From Limonium bicolor (lineage: Eukaryota > Streptophyta > Magnoliopsida > Caryophyllales > Plumbaginaceae), in contig CM041782.1 of NCBI GenBank assembly GCA_023374045.1, positions 183,848,925 through 183,912,924 of the forward strand: 64,000 nucleotides of DNA, in the 5' to 3' direction. Of this stretch, positions 10,936 through 21,392 are shown piece by piece (the first letter of the stretch is position 1; each line of letters starts with the position of its first letter). The notes below the pieces were generated by a model. The model was given only the letters and a program-made list of their open reading frames with translations, was not told where the DNA came from and did not search any database. The translations under genes and the position numbers were made by a program.

Positions 10936-11607
10936 TATGCAGTACCCTTTACAACATCAAGGTGCCTTCAAGATACTCCTCAAACATAAGAGCCTAGTGT
11001 CCATGACAGATTTGAAATAGTAGGAGTGAAATCTCACGATTATCATGTCCTAGTTCAAGAATTTTTGCCAATTGCATTGCGTGGGATCTTGCCTGATGCT
11101 GCCAGACACACAATCACAAATGTTAGTTGTTCCTTAAAACCATTTCGCCTAAGGTTCTTGATGCAGACACTCTAACTAAACTACAAAAGGATCTTATTGT
11201 GACAATGTGCCAGCTGGAGATGTATTTTCCTCCCTCGTTCTTCGATATAATGATACATCTCCACGTGCATCTTGTAAAAGATTTTGATGGGTGGTCCTTT
11301 GTACCTTCGCTACATGTATCCGTTCGAAAGCTACATGGAGAAAATGAAGAACCGTCGTCACCCAGAGGGCAGTATTATAGAGGGCACTGTGATAGAGGAA
11401 GTTGTAGACTTCTGCATGAATTACCTAGAAGGTGTCGATACCATTGGACTTCCACATTCTAGACACGAGGGCAGATTGAAGGGTGTTGGCATGGTGGGAC
11501 GGAAACTGAAAATAATTGATATAGACACTCTCAGCAAAGCTCATTTAGCTGTGCTGAGTCATCTTGAATATGATGAACCGTACTTTGATGAACACTTGTG
11601 CGTTTAA
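10936..11607 (+). pseudogene. TNP2 transposase C-terminal region (DUF4218-like), degenerate
   Basis: Translation in shifting frames gives the conserved run of En/Spm TNP2 proteins: RYSSNIRALV, then LKSHDYH-like VKSHDYHVLV, LPIALRGILP, CQLEMYFPPSFFDIMIHL, LRYMYPFESYMEKMKN, HPEGSIIEG, FCMNYLEGVDTIGLPHSRHE and KAHLAVLSHLEYDEPY. The intact protein would bind element ends and catalyse CACTA excision; the DDE-type core lies upstream and is absent. At least three frame changes and one stop occur (the first reading frame runs 11127-11462, the next 11284-11607). The order of motifs matches the family, so the assignment is firm even though the gene is broken. Confidence 0.85.
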
Positions 11608-11754
11608 GAGCACAATATCCAAACATGAGTGACGTTAGACTACAAAATGAGCAGAACAGAACATTGTCAGATGGTTCAGAGACTGAGTGTTGTCCGATCA
11701 GTCCACGAATGTGCCTGAACTGATTAAAGTAATTGTATTTGACCAAATCTGGAT

Positions 11755-12320
11755 GTAATTTCTTATGAAGGGTACGATGTCAATGGATTCACCTTTTTCA
11801 CAGAACGTCTGGATCGCAAGTCAACGAATCAAAACAGTGGCGTAGAGCTTGAAGCTTATCTAGACTTATATGACATTAGCGGTATGGGTCGCAGTCCAGT
11901 CTCAGTAAAACAAATATTTCAGTGTTATACAAGACATCTGGGTATTGAACTACAACAACTATGAAATGTGTGTTTTCTGGTGTAACTGGGTTAACAACAA
12001 ACATGGCTACCGTGAGGAGGAGCATGGTATGAAACTTGTTGAACTGTCTAGAGCTACTCCCACGGTTGAGCCATTCGTTGTTGGGATGAAGGTTAAGCAG
12101 ATATTTTATGTAACTGATCCCTGCAATCCTAGATGGTTTGTGGTGCTTAAAGGGAGAAGAGGAATAGTTGGTGTGATGGTGTGGTTGATGAGATGAGTAT
12201 GACACAGAAGATGAACCTCCAACTGTTCCTATTTCATTGGAAGAGGCTGAGGTCACTGGTCATCGTGAGTATATACGATCACACCATAACGAGGGAATGT
12301 GGATTGAGAGATTATGGTGT
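11755..12320 (+). pseudogene. TNP2 DUF4216-like region, degenerate
   Basis: EGYDVNGFTFFTERLDRKS followed by TNQNSGVELEA is the usual lead-in to the DUF4216 region of plant CACTA proteins. It is followed in another frame by LNYNNYEMCVFWCNWVNN and then PFVVGMKVKQIFYVTDPCN. An acidic tail (DTEDEPPTVPISLEEAE) precedes a plausible donor, GTATGTAAG, near 12319. The role of this region is unknown; it is a C-terminal companion of the transposase. It lies directly downstream of the DUF4218-like segment in the expected order and contains internal frameshifts. Confidence 0.75.
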
Positions 12321-12452
12321 ATGTAAGTTATTACCATTAAAATTTATAAGTAATTAACAATCTTTTACTTGTTGCTTGTATATGACCATTGCTAAATTCA
12401 GTGTGTATTTTTGTGCCATTACCCAATGCTTAATTTTATTTCAATTCTTGCA
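12319..12452 (+). other. Probable intron of the CACTA gene
   Basis: GTATGTAAG at the left and TTCTTGCAG at the right bound an AT-rich, T-rich stretch between the acidic exon and a Ser/Thr/Pro/Ala-rich exon. Similar GT...AG pairs occur at ~13059-13149 and ~13411-13506. Confidence 0.5.
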
Positions 12453-14230
12453 GGCATGGCAAAGAGTTCGAGTTATTTTGCGATGAGTTAGAAAATGATC
12501 AGCAAATGGTTCCGGTTCCTTCTACCAGTGCCCCTTCTACCGCGGGCCCTTCTACCGCTAGCCCTCTTGCTGCTGGCCCTTCTACAGCTGGTGCTACTAC
12601 TGCTGCCCCTTCCATGAGTGCACCTTCTACGAGTGCAACTCAGAGACCAGAGGTAGAGGCCAGACCCATGGGATGAAGCTGTAGAAAACCGATGAGATCA
12701 ATCTTGTCGGGACCGGTATGGGAGGTATTGTGGGGGCAGCAGGTCAGAGTTCGCTAGTATGCTAGGGACTCTGTCCAGATCACATTGCTCCTCCATCAAC
12801 CACACATAGCCACAAGTTCGAGAGAAGTTAAGGAGACCATCTGGAAGAAGGTGCAAGAACGGTACAAGATCCTAGAAGAAGTGAAGAAGAACGTTCTTTC
12901 TACGGTGAGCGGTAAAGCTAAATCATTCCGCCACTTGGTGGAGAACTGGATCACTAGGGTGCCCCCACGCAAGCCTCCGCCGTATGTCGTGTACAACGGC
13001 ATGATCACCGAAGAGGAGTGGAAGGAATTCGTTGAGCACCACTCCACCCCCCGAGTTCAGGGTATGTTTGTGTGTACTCTTTTCTATTAAATTATATCAT
13101 GTTTTTATCCCTGATTTTTAATTAATTTTCTATTGTAATGTCTTAACAGCAAAGACAAGAACAAGCATGGCAAAACCGTGAAGCGAATCTCTACCCCCCA
13201 CACCATGGGACGAAAGGGATATGTGGGCAGCCTCGATCAGTGGAAGAAGTTGGTTTGCTGACGCAGAGGAACAAGACGACAGGGAATGCCTGATCGAGGA
13301 TGTCTCTGAGGTGAGTAGGGTGCAATGTACCTACTGGGACGCCAGAGAATGACCAGAGAAGGTCAGAGAATATTTCCTCACGCTGCGATGGCACAACTCG
13401 CTAACCAAATTGTAAGTGTTTGGAAGTAGCTATTAAATAATTTAATTATAGACTCAAGCGTTTCTAGATCTTAAATTTAGTGCTAACTTCTTTGACAATT
13501 GAACAGTATGAAGCGGCACAAGAGAGGAAAAATAGACACACGCTCCTCCTTCTCAAGACGACCCTCTCAATCAAGTGCTCGGTATGAAGGATCACCCAGG
13601 GCGTGTTAGGGGATTTGGGGAGAGAAGTGCGTCAGAAGCATGTATTCCCTCCATCTGCTAAGAAGGGTCATATGAATGTTGTTGGCATCGAGGCGATGGT
13701 AGAGCGTAAGTTAGCTGCTGAGTGCCAAGCTAATGAGGAGAAATTGGCTGTTGAGCGCCAAGCTAACAAGGAGAGATTGGCTGCTGAGCGTCGAGCTTGT
13801 TTATTAAAGGAGCAAAACAAATGTCGTCTCCAAGTATTGTTGGACGGGCACCCTGTAGATGTGGCCTACGGGACAGTGTTGCCATTAGGTCCACTCACAC
13901 TCATTAATTTTGTATGTCTACCCGCATTCTACGCGTGTGTGACCTTGGACTTGATAATCGATTGAAAATGCATACCTTCCGATGGCGTTTGACAACAAAT
14001 GCACGTTGGTTGAAGCGAAGGGAGACATATTACCTTGGACAACATGTTATAATGTTGTCACCGATGAGGTAAGACTGTTTGACAACCATTTAGTGTCTAA
14101 TATAATCCATTATATAGCATTTAGTGTCTAGTATAATCCATTATAGATCCTTGAGCTTCCTCGCCGCGTATCTTGGCACAGAGAAGAGATCAACCAGCCG
14201 GCAGCGCCTGTCCGCAGTACAAGGGTATGT
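12453..14230 (+). pseudogene. Transposase_24-like (Ptta/En/Spm) protein, degenerate
   Basis: The first exon encodes a low-complexity Ser/Thr/Pro/Ala run (12515-12645) from repeats of CCTTCTACCGCTGGC type. At 12785-13070, KETIWKKVQERYKILEEVK and ITEEEWKEFVEHHSTP are typical of plant Transposase_24 proteins. After an intron, KRQEQAWQNREANLYPPHTM and GRKGYVGSLDQWKK follow, also typical. At 13680-13810 there are three heptad-like repeats of ERKLAAECQANEEKLAVE type, predicting a coiled coil. The family is thought to act as the accessory DNA-binding subunit of CACTA elements. Frames change at each exon and at 13590, so no complete product is possible. Confidence 0.7.
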
Positions 14231-14382
14231 TCTAGATAGATGTTTAATGTTACTATAATAATCAATTTGTAATTATATTTACCTTCTTATATATTATTGT
14301 TTGTGTGTGAAGGGTAAGAATCCAGTGACCCGGGGTGTAAAAGGTAAGAATCAGTGACCCGGGGTGCGAAAGGTAGAATCTA

Positions 14383-15642
14383 GTGACCCGGGCTCACACC
14401 AGAACTTCTGGGGCGCCGACAAGTAGGTTCACACTGCCAGAAAAACTTATTAAAGTCTTAGGGCCTCGCCAGATCAATCTCTATGACAGGATCATTGCGA
14501 GGTCACCTCAATGCATCAACTTCATGATGATGCTTCCAAAGTCAATGTTTCACTATGAAGAAGATATGACCACGGCGATCAACTTTGGGGACATCAGAGA
14601 GATGATATGTGGAGATTACTTGAACATTAACATAATTCAAGCTTATCTAATGTAAGTGTTCTTTCCTTATACTATAAAAACATATAGAATAAGTACCTAT
14701 GAAGTCGCATTGGCTAACTTTTATAGTACATGTGATATAATAGAGGTCTACTACAGAGATGTCATTAGAAGAACATCACCTTCATTTCTGCGGTGTGTGT
14801 AGAGCGTTTATTTATGACTCAGTCAATAGGGAGCCGGGGAGTTTTGTGAATACATGAAGCATTGCTTCAATGTTGCTGATGAAACGAATAAATTATTTTT
14901 GCTAATGTCGTATCACCAAACGTGAGTTCTGATGTACATTTACATACTAATTAGCTAACTTTGTTTTACCTTCATTCCTCATTTCATTTTGTATTTGAAA
15001 TTGTAGCCACCACTAGGCTTTGTTTATCTTCTGCACTGCCACTGCTTCTCTGCTCGTTCTAGATCCACTAGGGCAGTGGGCAGAATTCAATACTAAAGAC
15101 TTAATCAAAAGGTAAGTTTGTATTACTGCTTAATTATTTGTTGGTTTTTTGAACCAAAATTAATTACTCGTTCATTTTGCTTGACATTTTTGTTATTATG
15201 TGACAGTTGTTACAAAAAAAAACCCTCAGAGAGAGTTTACTGACATGAAAGTCACATACATCAAGGTTGGGTAATTCATTTATTCATTCGTGCCACTTAT
15301 CGTTTTACAATTGTTTTACACTTGTGAATTTTGGTGATTTAGTGCCCTACCCAAAAGGATTCCAGGAGTTGCGGGTACTACGTGATGCGCGGTACATGTA
15401 CGAGTTTTGCGGGTACTTCCCAGCATTTGAGAACTCTAAGTCAAGGTAATACGATAGACAACGCTGTCTTGTATTTAATTCTTTGTGCATATTTTCTATG
15501 TCTTATCTTAATCTCATTATATGTTCCATTCCTTTTCTTGTTCCAGATTAAAGAGCACTTTGCCAAATCCTTGACTTATGGTGCAACAGACTTGTATCAT
15601 GTCAAAGAGAGCATGGCAGCCTTATTTTTGAGAATGGATTAG
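14383..15642 (+). pseudogene. C48 (Ulp1-like) cysteine peptidase region, degenerate
   Basis: The first exon (14383-14655) reads RFTLPEKLIKVLGPRQINLY and ends DYLNINIIQAYLM, resembling the lead region of transposon-borne C48 peptidases. At ~15045-15090 a frame gives LLVLDPLGQWAEF, matching the Asp-containing block. At ~15370-15400 another frame gives SCGYYVMR, matching the active-site Cys block, followed after a frameshift by YMYEFCGYF. In SUMO proteases this fold cleaves SUMO; in transposons its role is unclear. Introns with GTAAGT and AG borders separate the blocks. I did not find a convincing catalytic His. The copy is non-functional. Confidence 0.6.
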
Positions 15643-16013
15643 TAGACTAGCTAGCTTTTTGTATATATTGTAGTGGCATGAAACTGAAATGACATTTACT
15701 GAATTGCTAGCTACTGTAACAGATTTGTATGTATTGCAGAAAATGTCTTTTGATGTTATTTTGTTTGAGTTTTAACATATACTGTTATCTGTTAGTAATG
15801 AAAGCTGTTGTACGATTCTGGTGTAATTAAAGATGTTGCTATCTGTTGCAATTATGCGCAGAGAATGTGTTTTGTTGCTATTTGATTCAGGTGTGTAATA
15901 ATTGTGCAGTTTCTGCATATCTGTTGCAATTCTACAGTTCTATAATACTGCCCTCTGTTGTAATTGTGTAGTTCTGTAATAAAAAAACGTAAAAAATAAT
16001 AAATAAAAAAACA
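15643..16013 (+). other. CACTA 3' untranslated region
   Basis: An AT-rich stretch with TGTTGCAATTNTGCAGTTCTG-type imperfect repeats (15845-15980) and several AATAAA-like sites, between the last peptidase codons and the subterminal palindromes. No gene is seen. Confidence 0.5.
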
Positions 16014-16271
16014 CTTTACATTACGGTTCGAAGGAAAACGGTAATCTAAAGTGCTTTGGCGTGCGCGCGTCGTTGGACTTTATATTACGATTTTCCTTCG
16101 AACCGTAATGTAAAGTCCCTGACACGCAGGACCGGAAAAAGGCCTTTAATTACGGTTTTAAACCGTAATTGAAGACGTCTCTATCTTAGGTGACGCCCGC
16201 GTTAACTACGGTCCAGAACCGTAAGTAAACAGGGTTTTAGACCGTAATTTAAGGCCTCCGTTCCACCAGTG
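16014..16271 (+). repeat. CACTA subterminal palindromes and right terminal repeat
   Basis: The motif TTACGGTT and its complement AACCGTAA recur at least seven times. 16014-16045 and 16084-16115 form a 32-bp inverted repeat with one or two mismatches. 16149-16171 is a nearly perfect palindrome built of AATTACGGTTT and AAACCGTAATT. The end TTCCACCAGTG (16261-16271) is the CACTA terminal repeat. Such subterminal motifs are the usual TNPA-type binding sites. Confidence 0.85.
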
Positions 16272-16369
16272 GATGTCCTCTAGACGGGATCTCTCTCGAA
16301 CCTCAGGCACGAAGCAAAGAAACCCCTGGCAGCCCTTCCTCAAGAAGCTGACTGTCTGCATAGCAGACA

Positions 16370-16725
16370 CTAACACCGGTGCACACTGGACTGAATTCCC
16401 CACAAAAGCGAAACGGGTCTCACCCGGGCTATAAAAACGACTCTCCTAGCCGCACAATCTATATGGGCATGGTGCTCTGCTAGCCAGTCCATGCCCAGTA
16501 TCACATCAAAACATGACATACTCATAGGAATCAAATCAGCAGACAAAGTCCTATCCAGAATCCCTACAGGACAAGACTTGCACACAAAACCAAGTACACA
16601 AGCAGGCACACCACTCAATGGGCTAGATATACACAGATCAACATCACGAGGCACAACAGACAACCCGAGATTACCCACTAAATCAGTAGAACACAAAGGA
16701 GTGGGTAGCTCCTGAATCAAATGGA
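16370..16725 (-). pseudogene. Ty3/gypsy aspartic protease, frameshifted
   Basis: The catalytic DSGATH block is at 16718-16701. A frameshift just downstream separates it from the rest of the protease, which is open from 16720 to 16370 in another frame. That frame includes TDLVGNLGLSV and the second conserved block CFDVILGMDWLAEHHAHIDC. The intact enzyme would process Gag-Pol. The position between zinc knuckle and the RT linker is as expected for Ty3/gypsy. The break makes this copy inactive. Confidence 0.8.
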
Positions 16726-16899
16726 CAGAGAAGAGATCTGAAGAATACCTTAAACAACGTGATCTAAGCCACGGTCACGCTCGCCATCCAATGCATACAC
16801 TTTTTCCTGGGTCTGAGGCTTCTTCTGGTCGGTCTTCTGCCCAGACCCAGAACCAGTGCCTCTACCCTTTGAACTGCCACTGCTACCTCTAGCCTGTGG

Positions 16900-16941
16900 A
16901 CACTAGGCGATGCGATGATCCAAGGAGCCACACTTGAAACA
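16900..16941 (-). pseudogene. Zinc knuckle (CCHC) with internal stop
   Basis: The reading CFKCGSLDHRIA, then a TAG stop, then Cys has the C-x2-C-x4-H-x4-C spacing of the nucleocapsid zinc knuckle. The stop falls on the residue before the last Cys. Confidence 0.75.
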
Positions 16942-17099
16942 CGCTCTTGACTTCCTGTAGCACTCCCGCCAGGATAAAATCAGTCACAGTCATGACACTT
17001 CGCCGCAGCAGGCAATGAAGAAGATGAAGCTCCACAGTCCCCTCTGAACTTCTTCTTCTGAGAAGAAGTCTGGTCCCGCCTCTCGGGCTTCTCCACACG

Positions 17100-17495
17100 A
17101 CCCTTCCTTTTCTAGTCCTTGCCCTTATCGGGCCTTTGATATCTCCTCTCAAACTGCTGCCTCGCCTGCAGCTCGGTCTCCACCACCAAGGCAACATCAG
17201 CCACATCCCGGAATGTCTTGTGGTAAAAGGGTGCCACTGCTGCTCTAATCTCGGCCCTTAGCCCGGCCACGAACATCGTTACCTTCCGGTTATCATCCGG
17301 CTCAGGCACAAACTTAGACAATGAGATAAACTTATGCATGTAGTCATCAACAAACATCTCCTTAGTCTGATGAAGTCTTCCATACTCCACTATCTTTTGG
17401 TCTCTGAATAAATCAGGATAGAACTATTGATTAAAGCAAGCTCTGGACTGGTCCCATGTCCACGGATGGGAGTACTTCCTGAAACTAGATAGCGC
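17100..17495 (-). pseudogene. Ty3/gypsy gag, partial
   Basis: The frame 17390-17112 encodes EYGRLHQTKEMFVDDYMHKF, then ISLSKFVPEPDDNRKVTMFV, AGLRAEIRAAVAPFYHKTF and ELQARQQFERRYQRPDKGK, the usual retrotransposon gag (capsid) pattern. Upstream, in another frame, WDQSRACFNQ and DLFRDQKIVEY extend the match. The N-terminal half of gag is lost at ~17500. The capsid would assemble the virus-like particle around the RNA. A basic linker leads to the zinc knuckle on the left. Confidence 0.75.
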
Positions 17496-17500
17496 TTCTG

Positions 17501-18209
17501 ATGCGTCCCCGATCGGTCGTGGATGTATCGTGGACTCAATTAAACTTTGTTGGTTAAGAAAGAACAAAATAAACTTAAACTAGAAACTCCATTTCGATTG
17601 AGAATTTACACATAAAAATTCACTCAATCTCCCTCGCCCTCATACACGGACTCCGGGACAGTTTAGGATTTTATCCCAAAGTCCTCTACCCTCCCCTGAC
17701 AACCGGCCTACGGTTCCCCAACCGCTCCCTGACTGATCAATCAACCAACTTACAAAGTGTTGTCACGCAACTCCAATCCTAACCAGCTCACCAACTCTCT
17801 AGCCTTTACACACACTTAAGTCTACTACTCACTTGCCCTTATTATCTCTATATTCTTCTCTCTTGTACAGGCTTGCTTTCATACAAAATAAATGCAAGTA
17901 TATATACGGCAAGTTAGGACGTAACTACCGTCCTATAAGCAGGTAAAGTCAAGATTTGGTGGCTCTTAGAGGTGTCTTGTCATGCTCCCATGCTTGATTG
18001 AAGGCATCCCCCTGGTGCCTACTTGAATGTTCTCAGAGGGCAGCCTTATCAGTCTTCGAAGAAAACTTGTGGAAGTGTCCTCCGCAAATGTTCTCCGAAG
18101 ATGTCTTCTAGAAATTTCCATTTCTTTTGGATTGATATTCACACATCTCCACAATGACAGGCTGACCCCTTGTAAATGTCATACTGTACTTAACTGTCTG
18201 GCATATTGT
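17501..18209. other. Unclassified, probably LTR-derived, non-coding
   Basis: No protein similarity. It is AC-rich in the first half and contains the related pieces GTCTTCGAAGA and TTCTCCGAAGATGTCTTC near 18050-18110. It ends at a promoter-like module, so it may be U3 of an LTR or the upstream part of a pararetroviral intergenic region. Confidence 0.3.
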
Positions 18210-18256
18210 AGGCTTGATCCTCAAGCCTATAAATAGGGTTCACCCCTTGTAATAAA
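18210..18256 (+). promoter_or_regulatory. TATA box with abutting hairpin and nearby poly(A) signal
   Basis: AGGCTTGA and TCAAGCCT (18210-18227) form a perfect 8-bp stem with a 3-base loop. TATAAATA (18228-18235) follows at once, and AATAAA is at 18251-18256. A TATA box followed within ~25 bp by a poly(A) signal is the usual layout of a compact LTR with a short R, and is also seen in plant pararetrovirus promoters. No start codon context was assigned. Confidence 0.6.
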
Positions 18257-18436
18257 GGTTTACATAATTTTGGCATTCGACACCACATTTTAGCTCTCAA
18301 AACCCATTCTTTCTCCTGCACAATTGGTCTGATTTAGTCTCGCAATTTCATTTAAATGCTAATAGAGATTTTAGTAGGTACTATATATACAATTATGTAC
18401 AAATAATTAAACTAAGACATGGGGAAAATTAAGAAT

Positions 18437-18461
18437 GTGCCGGGCATATCATACCCGGCAC
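18437..18461. repeat. CCGGCA-family stem-loop
   Basis: GTGCCGGG and CCCGGCAC form a perfect 8-bp stem around a 9-base loop (CATATCATA). Confidence 0.85.
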
Positions 18462-18780
18462 TAAACACGGCATAAAATAAAATGTAAAAGAACCTACTCA
18501 ATCTAATACGGGTAGCAAACAAAAACCCGGTCAAAAGTAGCAGGGAAGCAAATTAAGACCAAGTAAGTCGAACCCTAGGGACTTGTATAGAAAATTAATC
18601 CTAGCCTTGGTAATTACTAAGTAAAGAGGGGGGAAAATGTGATAGATTTCCTAATTCTAATAACAACTAACGAAACTAAGCGGTATTTACAATGAATTTA
18701 TTCTTGATTCAGGGCTTAAAACCATCTAAGTATCAATATGAACTCGAAACATAAACACAAGCCTTCGAATTAACCAACAA

Positions 18781-18883
18781 TTGAATGCGCCGGACATCTT
18801 GCCGGGCACCAGATGCACGGAACATTCAAAGACATTGAATGTGCCGGACACAGGAGATCCGGCATTACACCCGGCACGTTCAA
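18781..18883. repeat. Two CCGGCA-family units with long stems
   Basis: Two ~54-bp direct units begin TTGAATGCGCCGGACA (18781) and TTGAATGTGCCGGACA (18835). In the second, TTGAATGTGCCGG pairs with CCGGCACGTTCAA at its right end (13 bp, one G-T), with an extra inner CCGGCA. Confidence 0.8.
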
Positions 18884-19464
18884 AATGTAAATGCCCCTCT
18901 CTTGCTCCGCAACGAAAACAAGAAACTCATCCCTATTAACAAATCGAGCATATATCATGCCACGAAATGAACAAGGAAATAGGGGAAGATGGATTAATTC
19001 TCACTCTTACTACTAACCCTTAATTCATAAGAAGAGAGTAGGAAGAACCTATTTACAGTGTAACTTCTACTTTTGGACTTCTTTTCCTCAGTAAAATTGC
19101 ATGAAAAGAACAAGTGATCAACCAATTCGCTTGCAATAAGAACCATCTCTTACTAAACTTGAAATCATATTAAGAAGAACACATTGTTTTAAAAAGAGAG
19201 TTTCATCCCAACCAAGAACAGAAGGATTACTACTCAATCACCTATGAATTGAAGAAGGAAATACAAGGAGAAGGGAGAGATTTGACATAGCCTTCACCCT
19301 CTAATTCTTCCCCCAAATCTTCTTCTTCTTCTCTTGAATGGTTGTGCAGCAATTCCTTAGTCGAAATACGTCAATTTTGTGGAATATGTGGTGTGGGAAT
19401 ATGGTGGAATGAACAACCCAAAATGCACAGATTCTTGCGCCTTTTATAGACAGAAAATCTTCAG

Positions 19465-19762
19465 ATGCCGGGTCGTATGTCGGGTAGAAGTCATCCGGCA
19501 TAAGGATTAAACACGTGCTTTTCAGTAACGGTCGAAACCGTCTTGGCGCGAAAAGTCACTTCTGTCGGACAGATTTTATCCGGCATCATACCTGGCATCG
19601 AGTATTTGGATAACGTTAAATAACCGATATCTTTTGGTGAACAGGCGCATCTTTTGCTTATGCCGGATATAAAATATCTGGCACCATATCCGGCAACATC
19701 CCTTTTCTGCTGCGTACTTGTGTCGTGCATGAGAAGTCCGGCTCCATATCCGGCAAGGTTTG
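19465..19762. repeat. CCGGCA-family hairpin array
   Basis: ATGCCGG...CCGGCAT spans 19465-19501. Further CCGGAC/CCGGCA pairs lie at ~19564-19592, ~19662-19702 and ~19736-19762, usually with a loop containing ATAT. Distance from the LTR start (about 170-470 bp) is close to that of the hairpin array in the Athila LTR at 56799. Confidence 0.75.
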
Positions 19763-19930
19763 GTTTTCGATGTAAAACTTGCTCCTTGCATGGAAAACAC
19801 TAAGAGCATTAGTCTGAACACATAAATTGACTTTTTATATAAATTAATGTAAATACTACCTATTCTAACCTTTTTAACTAGTAATACTACAAATCTAGCT
19901 TATAAAATATGATAAATCTACGGCTTATCA

Positions 19931-21392
19931 TCAAACTAGGTGCAAATTCACAATCTCACGAGGATTTTGAAACAATTTTCAAAGTTGAAGGAATTTATGG
20001 AGTTTCAAAATGATTATAGTGAACTTTTGGGAAGATTTTGTGAGAGAGGTTTGAGACCGGTTTTTGGAGAATTTTTGTGAAGTGTTTTAGGGAATATTTG
20101 TGAAATTTTTTGTAAAAGGTTTTGTGACAGATTTTTGGAGAATATATTTTTTATGGTTTTTGGAAAGTTTTTGTGGAGGTTTTGGGGAGAATTTTTAGAG
20201 GTTTTTTCGGAGAATTTTGTGAAGGGCTTTGGGTTTAAAAAGGTTTTCGTATTTTTGTGATGATTTTTTGAAGTTGGGATTGACAATTTTGAAGCTATAA
20301 ATGGTTTTGAATTTTGTGAACTTTTTGAAGTTTTAAAACATTTTTTTAATTAGGATTAATTTCTAAAATGATTATGGAAGTTAGAAAAGTTTTTTAATTT
20401 TGAATATTTTTTTTAGGTTGAAAACGTTTTTTTGTTGGATTTCTAAAATGATTTTGAAGTTACGACGCTTTCTTGGTTTTGATGTTTTTGAAATTTGGAT
20501 ATGTCTCAAAAATAAAATAAAGTAAATATGACTTATTTTTTGTGAAATACAATAAATTGAAATGATGATTATTATTTGAAGTAAACTTGAGAGATGGTTT
20601 TGAAAGCAAGAATGATTTTTTTTTAATTTAAAGTGATTTTATTTGACTGAAAAAGCTAGCAATTTAGAAAATGTTTTTATTTTGTTTTATTGTTTTTGCG
20701 ACCGGATTAAGATTTTTGAGTCTTAAAACTCCATGATTAGGGATGGTTTAGAAAGTATTTTTAAGTATTAGTATCTCCCACCGATCCGGTACTATGACCA
20801 TCAAAATGTGAGAAATACTCTTGAACAGTCCTAGGACTTTTCTAGAGAAGCAACAAAAAAATTATGGGCCCAAATTGGACTTAGCCATCTAATCTTTCTT
20901 GCCTGGGACAAACACAATCCACCAAAAAGTGGTCATGTGAAGATGACCGATTGCCCAACATGTATCCATTCCAAACTCAAGCACAGAACATGGGTTTTCT
21001 CAATGAAACCGAAAATATAGAGCAAACTCAAAGCCTTGCTATATAGATTTTAAAGGAGACAACCACAATCATAAGAAAAAAACGGAATTGAACCGAACCG
21101 AGACAACAAAACCGGTTTGAATGTCAGGTTACACTTTGATTGTTCAAGTTAATCGAAATTACACTACGGTTTGCCGGGGAAGAAACATACATTAAGAGAA
21201 GACAACTTGCGACTCTTTTGGTCACCGACAAATGTAATGTGGCACTGGTGGATCCGACCTGAACATTTTGAGGTTGCAATTGATGTCGACTTCATATTCT
21301 TTTGCATTTGTGTGAAGAATAATGTTTAGCTTCCAAAAAGTAGTGGCGGACGAAGAATATGACCCATTACTTATTTTCGATTTGAAGGAGCT
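19931..21392. other. Non-coding, partly low-complexity DNA
   Basis: 20010-20290 is G/T-rich with degenerate repeats of TTTTTGGAGAATTTTTGTGA, giving a spurious Lys/Asn/Pro-rich frame on the minus strand. 20290-20720 is AT-rich. 20720-21392 has ordinary composition but no similarity I recognise. The right limit is the insertion point of the chromovirus LTR (flank GAGCT at 21388-21392). Confidence 0.5.

Larger units (their letters stand above)
10936..16271 (+). mobile_element. 5'-truncated CACTA (En/Spm) transposon
   Basis: The order is TNP2 C-terminal region, DUF4216-like region, Transposase_24-like region, coiled coil, C48 peptidase-like region, subterminal TTACGGTT palindromes and a terminal CACCAGTG (reverse complement CACTGGTG) ending at 16271. 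The catalytic core of TNP2 and the left terminal repeat are missing. Beyond 16271 a gypsy frame on the opposite strand begins abruptly, which fixes this end. All coding parts are frameshifted, so the copy is dead. Confidence 0.8.
16272..17500 (-). mobile_element. Ty3/gypsy gag-protease fragment interrupted by CACTA
   Basis: On the minus strand, gag, zinc knuckle and aspartic protease follow in order, and the frame runs up to RLEDI at 16272, where the CACTA end begins. Reverse transcriptase should follow on the far side of the CACTA element but is not in the window, because the CACTA's other end is missing. The right limit is where gag similarity fades near 17500. Confidence 0.7.
18350..19930 (-). 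mobile_element. Athila-like LTR, minus strand, with CCGGCA hairpins
   Basis: On the minus strand an LTR appears to start at 19930 with TGATAAGCCG. This resembles the TGATAAGTCAG start of the Athila element at 56542, and is followed by a similar AT-rich lead. No polypurine tract is obvious just upstream, so it may be a solo LTR. The left end is not defined: no CCCCAACA terminus or TGGCGCC primer site is found before 18350. CCGGCA-type hairpins lie throughout. Confidence 0.45.

Noticed and set aside
16701..16718. Loss of the protease active site in the gypsy fragment
   Set aside because: At first it seemed missing, but DSGATH is present in another frame; the defect is a frameshift just downstream.
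17501..18256. Endogenous pararetrovirus promoter
   Set aside because: TATA box and poly(A) signal spacing would fit, but no movement, capsid or reverse-transcriptase sequence is nearby; an LTR promoter is simpler.
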